NCBI GenBank assembly: GCA_036272815.1
Contig: DATAYA010000123.1
Coordinates: 1 to 5,848 of the forward strand
Length of the DNA stretch: 5,848 bases
Direction of reading: 5' to 3'
Origin: DATAYA01 sp036272815
GTDB taxonomy: Bacteria > Pseudomonadota > Alphaproteobacteria > Acetobacterales > Acetobacteraceae
The stretch's first letter is position 1; each line of letters opens with the position of its first letter. A program made the position numbers and the translations under genes. Positions 5,615 through 5,848 of this stretch are shown here, one piece after another. The notes under the pieces are model-generated. The model had not been told where the DNA came from, ran no database searches, and worked only from the letters and a program-made list of their open reading frames with translations.

Positions 5615-5848
5615 TCAAGTCACTTCGGCGTCATCGTCCAGGGCGCGGCGCAACAGCAGCAGGTCGGACCAGGCGGCGGCCTTGGCACCCGGGCTGCGCA
5701 GCAGGTAGGCGGGGTGAAACGTCGCCAGCGTCGGCACCGGCTCGGCGAGGCCGGCGATCGGCAGCCTCACCCAGCGGCCGCGCAATCGGCCGATGCCGAG
5801 CGGGCTGCCCATCACCGATTTCGCCGCCAGCCCGCCCAGCAGCAGCAG
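5615..5848 (-). CDS. Uracil-DNA glycosylase (family 4/5 type), C-terminal fragment at window edge
   Basis: The protein removes uracil, from cytosine deamination or misincorporation, from DNA to start base excision repair. Only the last 77 residues are visible; the frame is open to the right edge, and the TGA stop is at 5617-5615. It begins LLLLGGLAAKSVMG, a core beta strand and helix of the UDG fold. GIGRLRGRWV follows at 19-27, then LATFHPAYLLRSPGAKAAAW at 41-60, where H45 belongs to the conserved HP[S/A]YLLR motif of family 4/5 enzymes. Members of these families usually carry an N-terminal 4Fe-4S cluster, but those cysteines would lie outside the window. The acidic tail DDDAEVT looks gene-specific. 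A GTG inside the visible part (5815) is not a start; the gene continues upstream. Assignment to family 4 rather than 5, or to a nuclease-like relative, is not possible from this piece. Confidence 0.88.
   Translation of the reverse strand: MLLLGGLAAKSVMGSPLGIGRLRGRWVRLPIAGLAEPVPTLATFHPAYLLRSPGAKAAAWSDLLLLRRALDDDAEVT

Overview
The window is high-GC DNA (roughly 60-80% by hand counts of single lines) holding seven protein-coding genes, two of them cut by the window edges. The gene set, the neighbouring carB and greA, and the GreA and Slt sequence style point to an alphaproteobacterium. The GreA N-terminus (an 'M-x-K-x-P-M-T' start, then ERPAVIRAIAEAR) and the Slt C-terminus look most like Rhodospirillales/Acetobacteraceae. 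That placement is inferred from remembered family patterns, not from a search, and a sphingomonad is not excluded. I see no rRNA, tRNA, CRISPR array, insertion sequence, integrase or phage gene.

Layout. Plus strand: the 3' end of carB (1-674, pyrimidine/arginine synthesis); a good intrinsic-terminator hairpin (682-725); greA (769-1245, TTG start, transcript cleavage factor); an unusual four-copy 14-bp tandem repeat (1251-1306) whose last copy carries the start codon of the next gene; and a PLP-dependent threonine ammonia-lyase with one C-terminal ACT domain (1295-2491). A 69-bp convergent gap (2492-2560) follows. The minus strand, read from right to left, carries the C-terminal end of a family 4/5-type uracil-DNA glycosylase (5848-5615), an exported Slt70-like lytic transglycosylase (5507-3729), MoaB (3718-3167) and a small class I SAM methyltransferase (3154-2561).

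How the genes relate. The last three minus-strand genes are separated by only 10 and 12 bases, each junction has a Shine-Dalgarno-like sequence, and they probably form one transcript. Their functions (peptidoglycan turnover, molybdopterin adenylylation, unknown methylation) share no pathway, so this looks like housekeeping co-transcription rather than a dedicated system. On the plus strand, greA and the threonine ammonia-lyase may be co-transcribed, with the repeat between them.

I found no convincing new multi-gene system. The most unusual local feature is the 14-bp repeat. It builds three successive 5-codon mini-ORFs (M-I-x-x-A-stop), each ending in an ATGA overlap with the next start codon, and the last overlap is the start of the threonine ammonia-lyase gene.
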